This document shows positions 46,119-58,229 of a stretch of 64,000 nucleotides of DNA, in pieces (the first letter of the stretch is position 1; every line of letters starts with the position of its first letter). The stretch lies in the NCBI GenBank assembly GCA_963978895.1, contig OZ022247.1:16252312-16316311 (forward strand), written 5' to 3'. This DNA comes from Erpobdella octoculata (Eukaryota > Annelida > Clitellata > Hirudinida > Erpobdellidae). Both the position numbers and the translations under genes were made by a program. Below the pieces are notes generated by a model. That model saw nothing but the letters and a program-made list of their open reading frames with translations, ran no database searches and was not told where the DNA came from.

Positions 46119-46121
<3 letters not shown>

Positions 46122-46201
<80 letters not shown>
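46122..46201. repeat. (TA)n between two hAT elements
   Basis: About 40 TA units. Confidence 0.95.
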
Positions 46202-46204
<3 letters not shown>

Positions 46205-46962
46205 TGATGGGCAGTAGTTAACTACTAGTTTAACTACATGGGAGTAGTTAAGGCAAAAAGTTTAACTACCCGAAAGTAACTGGTAGTTAAAGAATAGTTT
46301 AACTACGTTTTAGAGTTGTTAACTACAATTAGTTTAACTACCAAAAAGTAGTTAAAGCCTAAAAAAATTAAATCAGTTTGTATAATATTTTACGCAAAAA
46401 TCTGGCTTCCAATGACTCAACAACAAGCTCATGTATCCTCATCTAACAAGAGTTTTTCTCAAGTTTAATACAAGTAAGTCTACCAAACAGTGCTGCTTTT
46501 GAGAGGCAGTTCAGTTGTGCAGGTGAAATATTAGTGCCAAGACGGTGCAAAGTGTCTGACAGTATGTTTGAAAAGCTTGTTTTCCTGCGTCATGTACTCA
46601 AAAGATAATCATCTACAGGTAATAAGACGATGTTTGACACCGTCTGAAGTAGATTGATTGACTGGATATTTAACTTATAAAATATGTGTCTTTTTATTAA
46701 TTAAAAAAAACAATTTGTCATAGCTTTATTTAATAAATTAGATGGTGAAAATAATTAATGGTGATCATGTGAGGCCTAATACAGCAATGCAATGTATTAG
46801 TCTACAAGTTTATAGATAAAAGTAGTTAGTAGTACAGTATTTAACTACTTTAGTTAAACTACCTCTGACAAAAAGTAGTTAACTACATAGTTTAACTACT
46901 TAAAAGTAAATGTAACTACAGAAAAGTTTAACTACTTGAAAGTAGTTTGTTGCCCATCACTG
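46202..46962 (+). mobile_element. hAT family with CAGTGATGGGC ends, 761 bp, transposase tail
   Basis: Left end CAGTGATGGGCAGTAGTTAA, right end GTTTGTTGCCCATCACTG; TA-rich sequence outside both ends (TATATATA, TATAAATA). AGTTTAACTAC/AGTTAACTAC repeats fill both termini. At 46,470-46,608 the frame LPNSAAFERQFSCAGEILVP...MFEKLVFLRHVLK is a hATC remnant, so the element is a deletion derivative of an autonomous copy. Confidence 0.85.
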
Positions 46963-47133
<171 letters not shown>

Positions 47134-47298
47134 TGTAAGATGGCATAAGATTTTCTTTAAGACAAGCTCGATTAAAAATAAGTCTCCATTTAGCCGCTAT
47201 GAGTTTTATAGATACTTTCTCAATATTTCGGAACAACGTTTTTTGTTTACTGCAACACGTATTAAGAAAAGTATTAACATTTAAAACTTTCTTTATTT

Positions 47299-47341
47299 CA
47301 GACTTACGGGCCGTTTCGGCTTTCGCCATCTTCAGAGTCTG
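47299..47341 (-). ncRNA. Hammerhead-ribozyme-like motif 2
   Basis: Minus strand: stem I CAGACT/AGTCTG; core CTGAAGA; extra T; stem II GGC-GAAA-GCC; GAAA; stem III ACG/CGT with loop GCC; A at the cleavage position. All core positions fit CUGANGA...GAAA. Confidence 0.7.
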
Positions 47342-47565
47342 TAAATACGATCGCGTAAAAGGAGGCAAAAGATAAGAAAACATGTAATAACTAAATATAC
47401 AAATAAACTAATATCCTCAAGGAATTATCTCAATAGAAGGATATTAATAAAAAAAATCAAATTTAGACAATGTAATTAAATAACGTAAATAAAATAAACT
47501 GGAGTTATGAGGATAAAATAAGTATAATTAAAAACGTTTAATTAAAGGATAAAATAATAGTAGCA

Positions 47566-47630
<65 letters not shown>
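47566..47630. repeat. (AAT)n microsatellite
   Basis: About 21 AAT/ATA trinucleotides in the presumed 3' UTR of Penelope-like element 2. Confidence 0.95.
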
Positions 47631-47631
<1 letters not shown>

Positions 47632-47697
47632 GCAAGTATTATGATAATAAATAATTAAATTAAGTCGAAATTACATAAGATATTTAAATAAATTAAA

Positions 47698-48180
47698 TCA
47701 AGAATATCTCCGCTTTCGTCGAACAGTGATGTTCTCGTTTGAAAGTAAATAGAGGAAGGAACTGGATGAGTACGAACAATTGTCATCAATCGGACATTCT
47801 TCTTCGACACAGGTGCGCGCGGTATCAACAGGACCAACAGGTTGATCCAAGTCATCAACAACGGTCGTGAAGGAACAAGGACTTTCTGTGAGGATATCTT
47901 CTAAAGTATCTTTAGATGACGGATCTTGCGTGGTATCGAAATATTGCGAAAAAGAGCATGCGTCCAAAACGTCAGGACTGTTTGTTTTATACATATCACA
48001 CTTATGATTAAGTTGAAACTCATCAGGTGAATCAGTTTCAAGAAAATTATCAAGTGATTGAACCAGATCAACAGAGGAGCAGGTACCGATGTCGTGGAAT
48101 TCATTAACATTGGAAACATCAAGAGTCGCGTTAGAAAAAGTATCGAGAAGATGACCATTTGAAAGATCAATAGGACCCAT
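47698..48180 (-). CDS. Acidic tail frame of Penelope-like element 2
   Basis: 160 codons, rich in Asp/Ser/Thr, ending in a basic VRRKRRYS. It directly follows the endonuclease-like frame (stop 48,187, Met 48,178) and probably was one protein with it or a C-terminal extension. No domain recognised. Confidence 0.4.
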   Translation of the reverse strand: MGPIDLSNGHLLDTFSNATLDVSNVNEFHDIGTCSSVDLVQSLDNFLETDSPDEFQLNHKCDMYKTNSPDVLDACSFSQYFDTTQDPSSKDTLEDILTESPCSFTTVVDDLDQPVGPVDTARTCVEEECPIDDNCSYSSSSFLYLLSNENITVRRKRRYS

Positions 48181-48186
48181 GCCATT

Positions 48187-48489
48187 TCAGTTAATCGAAG
48201 TGTCAACATTGTCAGAGGCAGTCAAAACATTGTTACTCTTTTCAAAATTCGGTCGTGAAGCAATGTCTTCAGTGAATCCAAATAATCTAAGAGTTGTAGA
48301 AAACTTTTCAAATTGTTTATTAATTGAAGGGCAGAGTTTCTGAATATAAAGAGCTTCTTTTATTTTAAGTCGAAGAGGATCGTATTCTTTAACAACAATA
48401 TTCGAATTAGCAACAAGAACTTCACGTGTGAGTTTTCGATGATGTATTGTTTCAAAATGCTGTCGAATACTGCCGGATTGCAGATGCAT
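48187..48489 (-). pseudogene. Penelope-like GIY-YIG endonuclease, C-terminal part
   Basis: The frame contains IRQHFETIHHRKLTREVLVA, then EYDPLRLKIKEALYIQKLCPSINKQ. The second part is the conserved end of Penelope-type GIY-YIG endonucleases (L-x-x-x-E-A-L-x-I-x-x-x-x-P-x-x-N, with catalytic Glu and Asn). The GIY-YIG start itself is missing: at 48,490 the sequence switches to a SINE fragment (GCATTTAGGCGAGGCGGTGT). Confidence 0.7.
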
Positions 48490-48512
48490 TTAGGCGAGGC
48501 GGTGTTGCCGTA

Positions 48513-49825
<1,313 letters not shown>

Positions 49826-49827
49826 AT

Positions 49828-51655
49828 ATAGACTAGCTGGGTTACCCGGCGTTGCCCGGGGATTTTAAAGGCTTTTTATCGTTTTCTCTCTGGCTCCCGT
49901 TTCCTTAACCGCTTGCTTTCCCGTTCCATGTCGCTTTCTCACTCCTGGTCGCATTTCTGCTCACGGTCGCTTTTCCGGCCCCGGTCTCTTTTACTTTTCC
50001 CGATCCCGGTTGCTTTTACGCTTTACCGCTCCAGCTTGCTCTTCTTTTCGCTCTTCTGTTCCTCCATTAAATTTTAGAGCCTTCCCAATGTGGCTTAGAT
50101 GGGCTGTAGCGGAATGCTGTGCACAGTCATCAAAATTGATCTGTTCTCTCGTTAACACTTTGTTGTTTGGTTTGCTCGTTTAGTTACGTCTGAACTTCCT
50201 CAATTTTAATTAGTGTTCTTTAATGTATTGGTTCCACTCTGCAAGTGTGATCTTCTGCAAAGGCTTATTATGATTAACTGAAGCTGAAAAAAAGAATTTA
50301 TTAGTTAGCGGCTGCAATAATGATAAAATCCGCTCATATATCTCAACAGGTTATATTTATTTTAAATACTTGTAAGATTATAAATGCTTACAATAGATTT
50401 ATCACACACTGTTCAACAGCTGCTTTTCGTAAAATCGCTAGTCTTAGTTTTTGAGTTGTTCTTAGTTTTTAAGTGTCATGTCTACAGAAAGCATATAACG
50501 CTACATGTGGCATGTTAATAAATGTTGACCCGTGGCTTTGAAAAATGTGATATAAAACACAGATTGAAATAAAACATGAAGTAATAATAATATTAAAAAC
50601 CTTCAAAGCATTAACTTAATGAATTTTCCGAGAGTTTTCTGAGATCATCAATTTGGAACAATCGAAGAGTACCACTTTTATTTAGCAAATGATGCAATTA
50701 TAAATTGAACAAAACAGCAGCAGATTGATAGGCTGGCTTGAGAACTTTGTTCATGATTTTGTTGAAACACAAAAATACTGCACTTGCTTTCATTTCTTTC
50801 AAATTTCATGCACCTCATATATCAGTGAAACTTTTACAATATGGTCTCCATACATTTACATAGGGACGATTTTTCACTTGCGTTTGGAGCCATGTAGATT
50901 AAAATTTTCGACCGCATTGGGGTTCTAGCTTAATGCATTAGAAAGACAAATATATTAGCCAAACATAGAAACAAATTTTTGGAAAATAGTCTAACAAATA
51001 AAAACGTTATGAAGCAAAATATAGATCAGGGTATGAAAAATCGTCTCCATACATTTACATAGGGACGGCGACGGTTTTTCGCCTATAACTTTTTTATTTT
51101 TTGCAATATTAAATTTATTTTTACACCATTATATTTCCTTTTTAAATACCTTTCCAACGATCTATAGCACAACCCCAATGCACGAACTTTTTTTTGCACT
51201 ATGGTTCGGGGATCCAGCTGCGCAGCCAACTTCTCCCTCGTGGAGGTTCGGAAGAGAATGAGCCTCAATGAGCTCTATGAAATCAAAACAAAGGTATCCG
51301 GCGGCACCATAGATATCTATGGGCGGCACTAAACAACACACATATTTATTTAATTTAATATTTATATTTAAAACCTTTAAAACTTAAGAAAAAAAAATTA
51401 AAAATATTTTTTATAATTTAACTATAAATTAATTTTATTTTATTTTGTAGAAAAAAAATTTACTCCAACTTACTACCGCTGACCAAAACGTTTTTTGTCC
51501 ATAAAACATCAACGGAGAAACCAATTTATTTAAAATTTTACAGGAACCACCGCTTGAATAAGATACATAAGTGTGCCAAATTTCAATTAAATCTGTTCGG
51601 CCGTTTACATTTTATGTCCGAACAAACAAACAAACATTTCATTTTTATATATAAG
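49828..51655 (+). mobile_element. Putative full-length non-autonomous ACTAGC element, 1.83 kb
   Basis: Starts GACTAGCTGGGTTACCCGGC and ends with AATTAAATCTGTTCGGCCGT followed by AACAAACAAACAAACATTTC and ATTTTTATATATAAGA. Both ends adjoin TATATATA. The body includes a degraded 18-mer region (to about 50,080), a CTCCATACATTTACATAGGG motif twice (50,846; 51,041), and 51,160-51,190 resembling 8,530-8,560. No coding above background. The terminal pair is the one seen separately at the composites, so this copy shows how they belong together. Confidence 0.55.
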
Positions 51656-51746
51656 ATATGCATTTCCCTTTACTCTACCTTATCAAGGCATAATATATTT
51701 ATAAGTTTTGTTGCAAACTTTTTCTTTTATATGAGATACAAAATTT

Positions 51747-51751
<5 letters not shown>

Positions 51752-51830
<79 letters not shown>
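51752..51830. repeat. (TA)n
   Basis: TA run with one TACATA interruption, followed by a 70-bp SINE end (ACACGTGGGTTCGATTCCTA, 51,880-51,899). Confidence 0.93.
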
Positions 51831-51832
<2 letters not shown>

Positions 51833-51902
51833 TTTTTGCGACGTGAAACACTGCGTTGAAATGTTTCAAGAGCATACACGTGGGTTCGATTCCTAGTAGA
51901 GT

Positions 51903-52534
<632 letters not shown>

Positions 52535-52561
<27 letters not shown>

Positions 52562-52872
52562 AGTTTATTCGCAACAAATATCGCTCTACTGTGGTTAAAG
52601 GAAATACAAAGCTTGAAGTGGATTCTATGTTGTGTAAAATTTCCGATGAAATTGCAACTGCTGTCAACATATTAAATGATTTGGAAGTTAAATATTCTAC
52701 CTTGTTGAATGAAGTTTCTACTCAAGATGTTTTGGGTAGTGAACAAGAGGTTCAATCGTTTTTGAATGTTGTAGATGAAATGTTCTGCTGTTTAAATCAT
52801 TCTAAAAAATTGGTAATCACGAAAAAACTTTCTTGGTTGTATTCTGGACCATATACTGTTAATGAAAATTCC
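52535..52872 (+). pseudogene. Penelope-like ORF, upstream part (split by the 10.8-kb element)
   Basis: Frame KDKLIPQFIRNKYRSTVVKG, a helical segment, then LNHSKKLVITKKLSWLYSGP and YTVNENS at 52,864-52,872. It is the linker between head and reverse transcriptase in Penelope-like proteins. The matching continuation NFYINLSSYELSSDESEFL is at about 63,731, so the intervening sequence is an insertion. Beyond 52,872 the open frame to 53,004 is the inserted element. Confidence 0.6.
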
Positions 52873-52988
52873 GTAAAAGTTATTTTCCGGGGGAACTCCT
52901 CCCACTCATTAGCCTTATTGGGAGAAGCTAACAACAGCAACAGCAGCAGTGATCACATCTGCACACGCAGACTACCTATATTCCCTAC

Positions 52989-54059
52989 TATAAAAGCGCA
53001 ATGATGTATTATGTATTATGTCACCCGATTAGCATCTACAGGTCTGAAAAAACTCACGTTGATAGATTATGAGACGCTGAACACGGTTTGTTAGGGCACT
53101 TTTTTGTTAAAATGTTTAAATAAAAGGTTATTAGCCGCGAAAGTTTAACGCTTTGCGGATATATATAATGCATCGTACGTCATCTTTCAATATAAATGAG
53201 TTGAAAATAAGTAAATCACCGAAGTAGTAGTCGGCCGGTTTTTCCCAATTTCAAACAAGCTGTAAATTATTATTAACGACAATTTACTATTTTGCAATTA
53301 TTATTCCTCTTATTTTATTTATTATTATAAACGAACATTAACTATTTTGGTAATATTATTCCTATTATTGGAAAGTTCGACGCTTTGCGGAAATATTTAA
53401 TGAAATTATTATTAACCACATTTTTCTATTTTGTAATTATTATTAATAATATTATTATTTAGGAAAATTAACTAATTTGCTAATATTATTCCTATTATTG
53501 GAAAGTTCGACGCTTTCCGGATATATTTTGAGCATACGCCATAACTCAATGTAAACAAGTTGAAAATAAATAAATCACCGAAGTAGTACAGCGCGGGTTT
53601 TCCCAATATCAGCCATTGAAGGTTGGGTTTTTTTGTAGGCGGTTTTTTTCATTATCAGCCATTAAAGGTTGGATTTTTTCTTAGGCTTTTTTTCACTATC
53701 ACCCAATAAATTTGGTTTCTTTCGTAGTGTTTTTCCCAATATCGCCTATTAAAGGTTTTTTTCGTAGGCAGTTTTTCCAAATAACGCCAATTAAAGGTTT
53801 TTTTCGTAGGCAGTTTTTCCAAAATCATCCATTCAAAGAGAAGACCATTCCAAAACGTGTTCAAGTGAAAAATCATCTGCTACTGGCTATAATAGTCACA
53901 CGCTTCGCTTGCGAAGCGTGCGTAAAGTTATTACTATAACTGCGCATTGGTGTTGTTTTTGAGCTTAGAGTGCGATTTAAGTGCGACTACCTTTACTATT
54001 AATATGTAAAAACTCACACGCTTCGCGCGCGAAGCGTGCGTCAAGTGCTGGTTCCTTAC
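52989..54059 (+). promoter_or_regulatory. Unit U1: promoter-like repeat
   Basis: Begins at a TATA box (CTACTATAAAAGCGCAATGA) and contains GTCACCCGATTAGCATCTAC, TTATTAGCCGCGAAAGTTTA, degenerate TTTTTTCGTAGGCGGTTTTT repeats (53,630-53,830), and the palindromes CACGCTTCGCTTGCGAAGCG (53,899-53,920) and CACGCTTCGCGCGCGAAGCG (54,017-54,038) about 120 bp apart. It ends at the next TATAAAAG (54,060). Confidence 0.7.
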
Positions 54060-54842
54060 TATAAAAGCGCAATGATGTATTATGTATTATGTCACCCGAT
54101 TAGCATCTGCAGGTCTGAAAAAACTCACGTTGATAGATTATGAGACGCTGAACACGGTTTGTTAGGGCACTTTTTTGTCAAAATGTTTAAATAAAAAGTT
54201 ATTAGCCGCGAAAGTTTAACGCTGTGTGGATATATATAATGCATCGTACGTCACATCTCAATATAAAGAAGTTGAATATTAATAAATTTGTAAATAAATA
54301 GGAATCCGCCGAAGCGAACAATGCTTTGCGTACGTCATCACTCATTATAAACAAGTTGAAAATAAATAAATTTGTTAATAAAAAGGAGTCCGTCCACCGG
54401 TAGCGGGTTTTCCCAATAATTTTGGGATTACGTCATCACACAATATAAACAAGTTGAAAATAAACAAATCACCGAAGGCGTGTTTTTCCAATAATTTTGA
54501 ACGTACGTCATCACACATTATAAACAAGTTGAAAATAAATAGAGGTGGTTTTATTCGTAAGCGGTTTTTTCAATATCAGCTATTAAAGGTTGTTTTTTCC
54601 GTAGGCGGTTTTTCAAATTTAGCCATTCAAAGAGTAGACCATTCCAAAACGTTTTGAAGTGAAAAATCATCTGCTGAAATAGTCACATACTTCGCTTGCG
54701 AAGCGTGCGTAAAGTTATTACTATATAAGCGCTTTGGTGTTGTTTTTGAGCTTAGAGTGATATTTGAGTGCGACTACTTAACTATTAATATGTAAAAACT
54801 CACACGCTTCGCGCGCGAAGCGTGCGTCAAGTGCTGGTATAG
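54060..54842 (+). promoter_or_regulatory. Unit U2: promoter-like repeat upstream of the zinc-finger gene
   Basis: Shorter version of U1 with TATAAAAG at its start, the same GTCACCCGATTAGCATCTGC block, and palindromes near 54,692 (one arm mutated) and 54,803-54,824 (perfect). It ends GTGCTGGTATAGTAAAAATG, a weak TATA-like site, about 130 bp before the putative ATG of the gene. Confidence 0.65.
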
Positions 54843-54967
54843 TAAAAATGCGCGAAAAATCTGTTGTTCGTTGTGAGGTCACGCCGTTATTGTTTCGGTA
54901 AATATATTTCGTCTGCATTTGCTATAATTTAAATAGCATTAAATTTTAATTTTTTTTGAATTTATAA

Positions 54968-56390
54968 ATGGGTAAGTCTCGGTTGTCGTTTTTTTATTGT
55001 AAGTTTTGATAATTTTTATTTTAACAGACCACAAAATAATTTCGAAATAATTTTTTAATAAATTGCCAAATAAAATTTTTTTAAATTTTTTTATAAGTTT
55101 TAATTAAATTTTGAATAAGATTTCTACAGAATAATTAAATAAATGGCACTTCAATTTATTTTAATATTATTTTTAAAAATATAATTAAATTTATTTGAAT
55201 TATTATTTATTAATTTAATTGATTGATAATTGCAATTCAATTTTAAATATTATTTGTTAAAGATTAATTTTTTTTATTTGAGTTAATATTTATTTCTAGT
55301 AAAATATTTTAGCATTTTATATTTATAACCTATTTTAATATTATTCTATTTTTTATTTATTAATTTGGTTATTGATAATTTTTATTTTTAAAGAATAATT
55401 AAATTATTTTTTAATAAATTGCCAAAAAAATGTTTTAATTTTTTTTTAAGTTTTAATTAAAGTTTGAATAAGACTTCTACAGATAAATTGCAATTCAATT
55501 TTAAATATTATTTTTTAAAGACTAATTAAATTAATTTTAATTATTATTTATTACCTTAATTTTTATATTCATACATTTTAATATTTTCAAATAACAATTG
55601 TATTCATATTTTTGTATTTAATGATATTTATATACATTAATTATATTATTATTTTTGTCTATACCTAAAGACACAGTTTTTCATTTTGTTTTTCAATTAC
55701 TATTAAATTGTGATATAGTTTGTATTGTATACTGATACTTGAAAGTTTAATTTCCAGAAATGACAGGCATTTATGTAGGTAGGCAGTTTCAGTCCTTTGA
55801 ACAGGCCACAAGAGAGGTCAACGAGTTTTTCCGTGGGAACTTTCACCCTATGCGAGTTTGTACAAAAACGACTGTGAAGGCATACAATCAGCGGGCCAAG
55901 AACAAAGCAAAGTTTAACAACCTTCCTGATGATGCAGTCATCGGACTTCGGTTAGTCAGTGCGCATATTAGTGGTTATTTTAAATATCAAATCATGTGAA
56001 GTTTAATATATTTGCAGTTGGGTGTGCAAACCCTATGGACATCAGAAAGAGTCGACCAAGAAAAAAAATCAAAAGAACAGACGAAATCAGTTTGTATTTC
56101 CATGTGAATGTGAGGCAGCCGTCTACTTGGTGTATCACAGAGAACTCCAATTATATCACATTAAAAATCTTGATCTTGTTCATAGTCATGCTATTGGACC
56201 AAGCCAATTTAAGATGTATTCCAGTAACCGTAAACCCACGGGCATTTTACTGGAGCAAACTAAGATTTTGTCTGATAATGGTGCCAGTGCGTTACTGATT
56301 GCACAGTACCTCAACACCCATGGAGTTCAGGCCCAGCCACGTGATATCCACAATTTGCATAAGAAGCAGTTGTTTAAAGGTTCTGTTTAA
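54968..56390 (+). CDS. FAR1/ZSWIM-like zinc-finger gene of the Mutator-like element, three exons
   Basis: Exon 1 ends ATGG|GTAAGT (54,968-54,971). Exon 2 is 55,758-55,950 (acceptor TTTCCAG, donor CG|GTTAGT). Exon 3 is 56,018-56,390 (acceptor TTTGCAG). Coding length 570 nt, 189 residues. The start is M-E-M-T-G-I-Y-V-G-R-Q-F-Q-S-F-E. Residues about 67-130 hold VCKPYGHQKE, a lysine-rich stretch, FPCECEAAVYLVYH and VHSHAIG, giving C-x(n)-C-x-C...H-x-H of a FAR1/WRKY-GCM1-type DNA-binding domain found at the N-terminus of Mutator-like transposases and ZSWIM3. It ends RDIHNLHKKQLFKGSV, where full transposases continue into the DDE domain. So it is a truncated transposase or a stand-alone DNA-binding protein. 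Confidence 0.7.
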
Positions 56391-56482
56391 TGTCTATTTA
56401 CATTAAACTTGTATAACAGTTAATCACATTATTAAATATTGATTCTATTGTATTTGGAACTGTTTCGACTAATTCGTAGAGT

Positions 56483-57654
56483 GTATTATGTATTATGTCA
56501 CCCGATTAGCATCTACAGGTCTGAAAAAACTCACGTTGATAGATTATGAGACGCTGAACACGATTTGTTAAGGCACTTTTTTGTTAAAATGTTTAAATAA
56601 AAAGTTATTAGCCGCGAAAGTTTAACGCTTTGCGGATATATATAATGCATCGAACGTCATCACTCAGTATAAACAAGTTGAAAATAAACAAATCTCCGAA
56701 GTACGCCGGCGGGTTTTCCCCACACTTGAGCGTAAGTCATCAAACAATATAATTAATATTAACGACAATTTACTAAATTGCAATTAATATTCCTCTTAAT
56801 TTAATTAAAAATAATATTATTATTCACGAAAATTTACTAATTTGCCAATATTATTCCTATTATTGGAAAGTTCGACGCTTTGCGGGAATATATAAAACAA
56901 CGAACGTCATCGCTGAATATAAACAAGTTAAAAATAAACAATTCACCGAAGTAGTAGTCGGCGGGTTTTTCCCAATTTTGAGCATACGTCATAACTCAAT
57001 ATAAACAAGTTGAAAATAAATAAATCACTGAAGTAGTACATCGACGGGTTTTCCCAATATCAGCCATTGAAGGTTGGGTTTTTTGTAGGCGGTTTTTTTC
57101 ATTATCAGCCATTAAAGGTTGGATTTTTCTGTAGGCTTTTTTTCCAATATCGCCCAATAAAAGTTGTTTTTTTAGTAGGCGTTTTTTTTCGATAATAGCC
57201 GTTCGTTTCAGTTTGTTTTTTTTCGTAGGCTGTTATTTCGAGACCATCCAATAAATATTGTGTTTTTCGTAGGCGGTTATTTCCAAAAACATCCAATATA
57301 GGTTTTTTTCGTAGGCGGTTTGTTCACTATTACGCATTAAATGTGTTTTTTTTTAGGCGGCTTTATCCAATATCGCCCATTAAATGTTTTTTCGTAGGCG
57401 GTTTTTCCAAATTTATCCAATCAAAGAGAGGGCCATTCCAAACCGTGTTCAGGTGAAAAATCATCTGCTACTGTCTAAAATAATCACACTCTTCGCGTGT
57501 GAAGCGTGCGTAAAGTTATTACTATAATAGCGCATTGGTGTTGTTTTTGAGCTTAGATTGCAATTTCAGTGCGACTACCTTAACTATTTACTATTTATAT
57601 TTAAAAACTCACACGCTTCGCTCGCGAAGCTTGCGTCAAGTGCTGGTTCCTAAC
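56483..57654 (+). promoter_or_regulatory. Unit U3
   Basis: Starts TGTATTATGTATTATGTCAC 90 bp after the zinc-finger stop codon. It has the CCGCGAAAGTTTAACGCTTT block, two copies of GAAAGTTCGACGCTTTGCGG-type sequence, GTAGGCGGTTTTTCC repeats (57,050-57,410) and mutated palindromes at 57,487 and 57,611. No TATA at its start. Confidence 0.6.
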
Positions 57655-58229
57655 ACAAAAGCGCAATGATGTATTATGTCACCCGATTAGCACCTACAGG
57701 TCTGAAAAAACTCACGTTGATAGATTATGAGACGCTGAACACGGTTTGTTAGGGCACTTTTTTGTTAAACTGCTTAAATAAAAAGTTATTAGCCGCGAAA
57801 ATTTAACGCTGTGTGGATATATATATAATGCATCGTACGTTATCTTTCATTATAAACAAGTTGAAAATAAACAAATCACCGAAGTAGTAGTCGGCGGGTT
57901 TTTCCCAATTTTAAACAAGTTATAAATTATTATTAACGACAATTTACTATATTGCAATTATTATTCCTCTAATATTATTTATTAATAATATTAGTATTAA
58001 CGAAAATTAACTAATTTGCTAATATTATTCCTATTATTGGAAAGTTCGACGATTTGCGGATATATTTAGTGAAATTATTATTAACGACATTTTACTATTT
58101 TGCAATTATTATTCTTCTTATTTTAATTATTAATAATATTATTTACGAAAATTAACTAATTTGCTAATATTATTCCTATTATTGGAAAGTTCGACGCTTT
58201 GCGGAAATATTTTGAGCATACGTCATAAC

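Larger units (their letters stand above)
44071..46121 (+). mobile_element. hAT family D element in (TA)n, 2,051 bp
   Basis: Ends CAGTGTTGGGTAGGATTTGA and AATGATTTTACCCAACACTG. TA repeat lies on both sides, so an 8-bp TATATATA duplication is compatible but untestable. Subterminal zones are packed with the palindrome TGATTTGAAATCA, a typical arrangement for hAT transposase binding. It carries a decayed transposase and a nested 817-bp hAT. Confidence 0.88.

Noticed and set aside
53655..53939. Frames with repeated KKTFNRRY/GFFRRQFF peptides
   Set aside because: Products of the TTTTTCGTAGGCGGTTTTT repeats in the U units.
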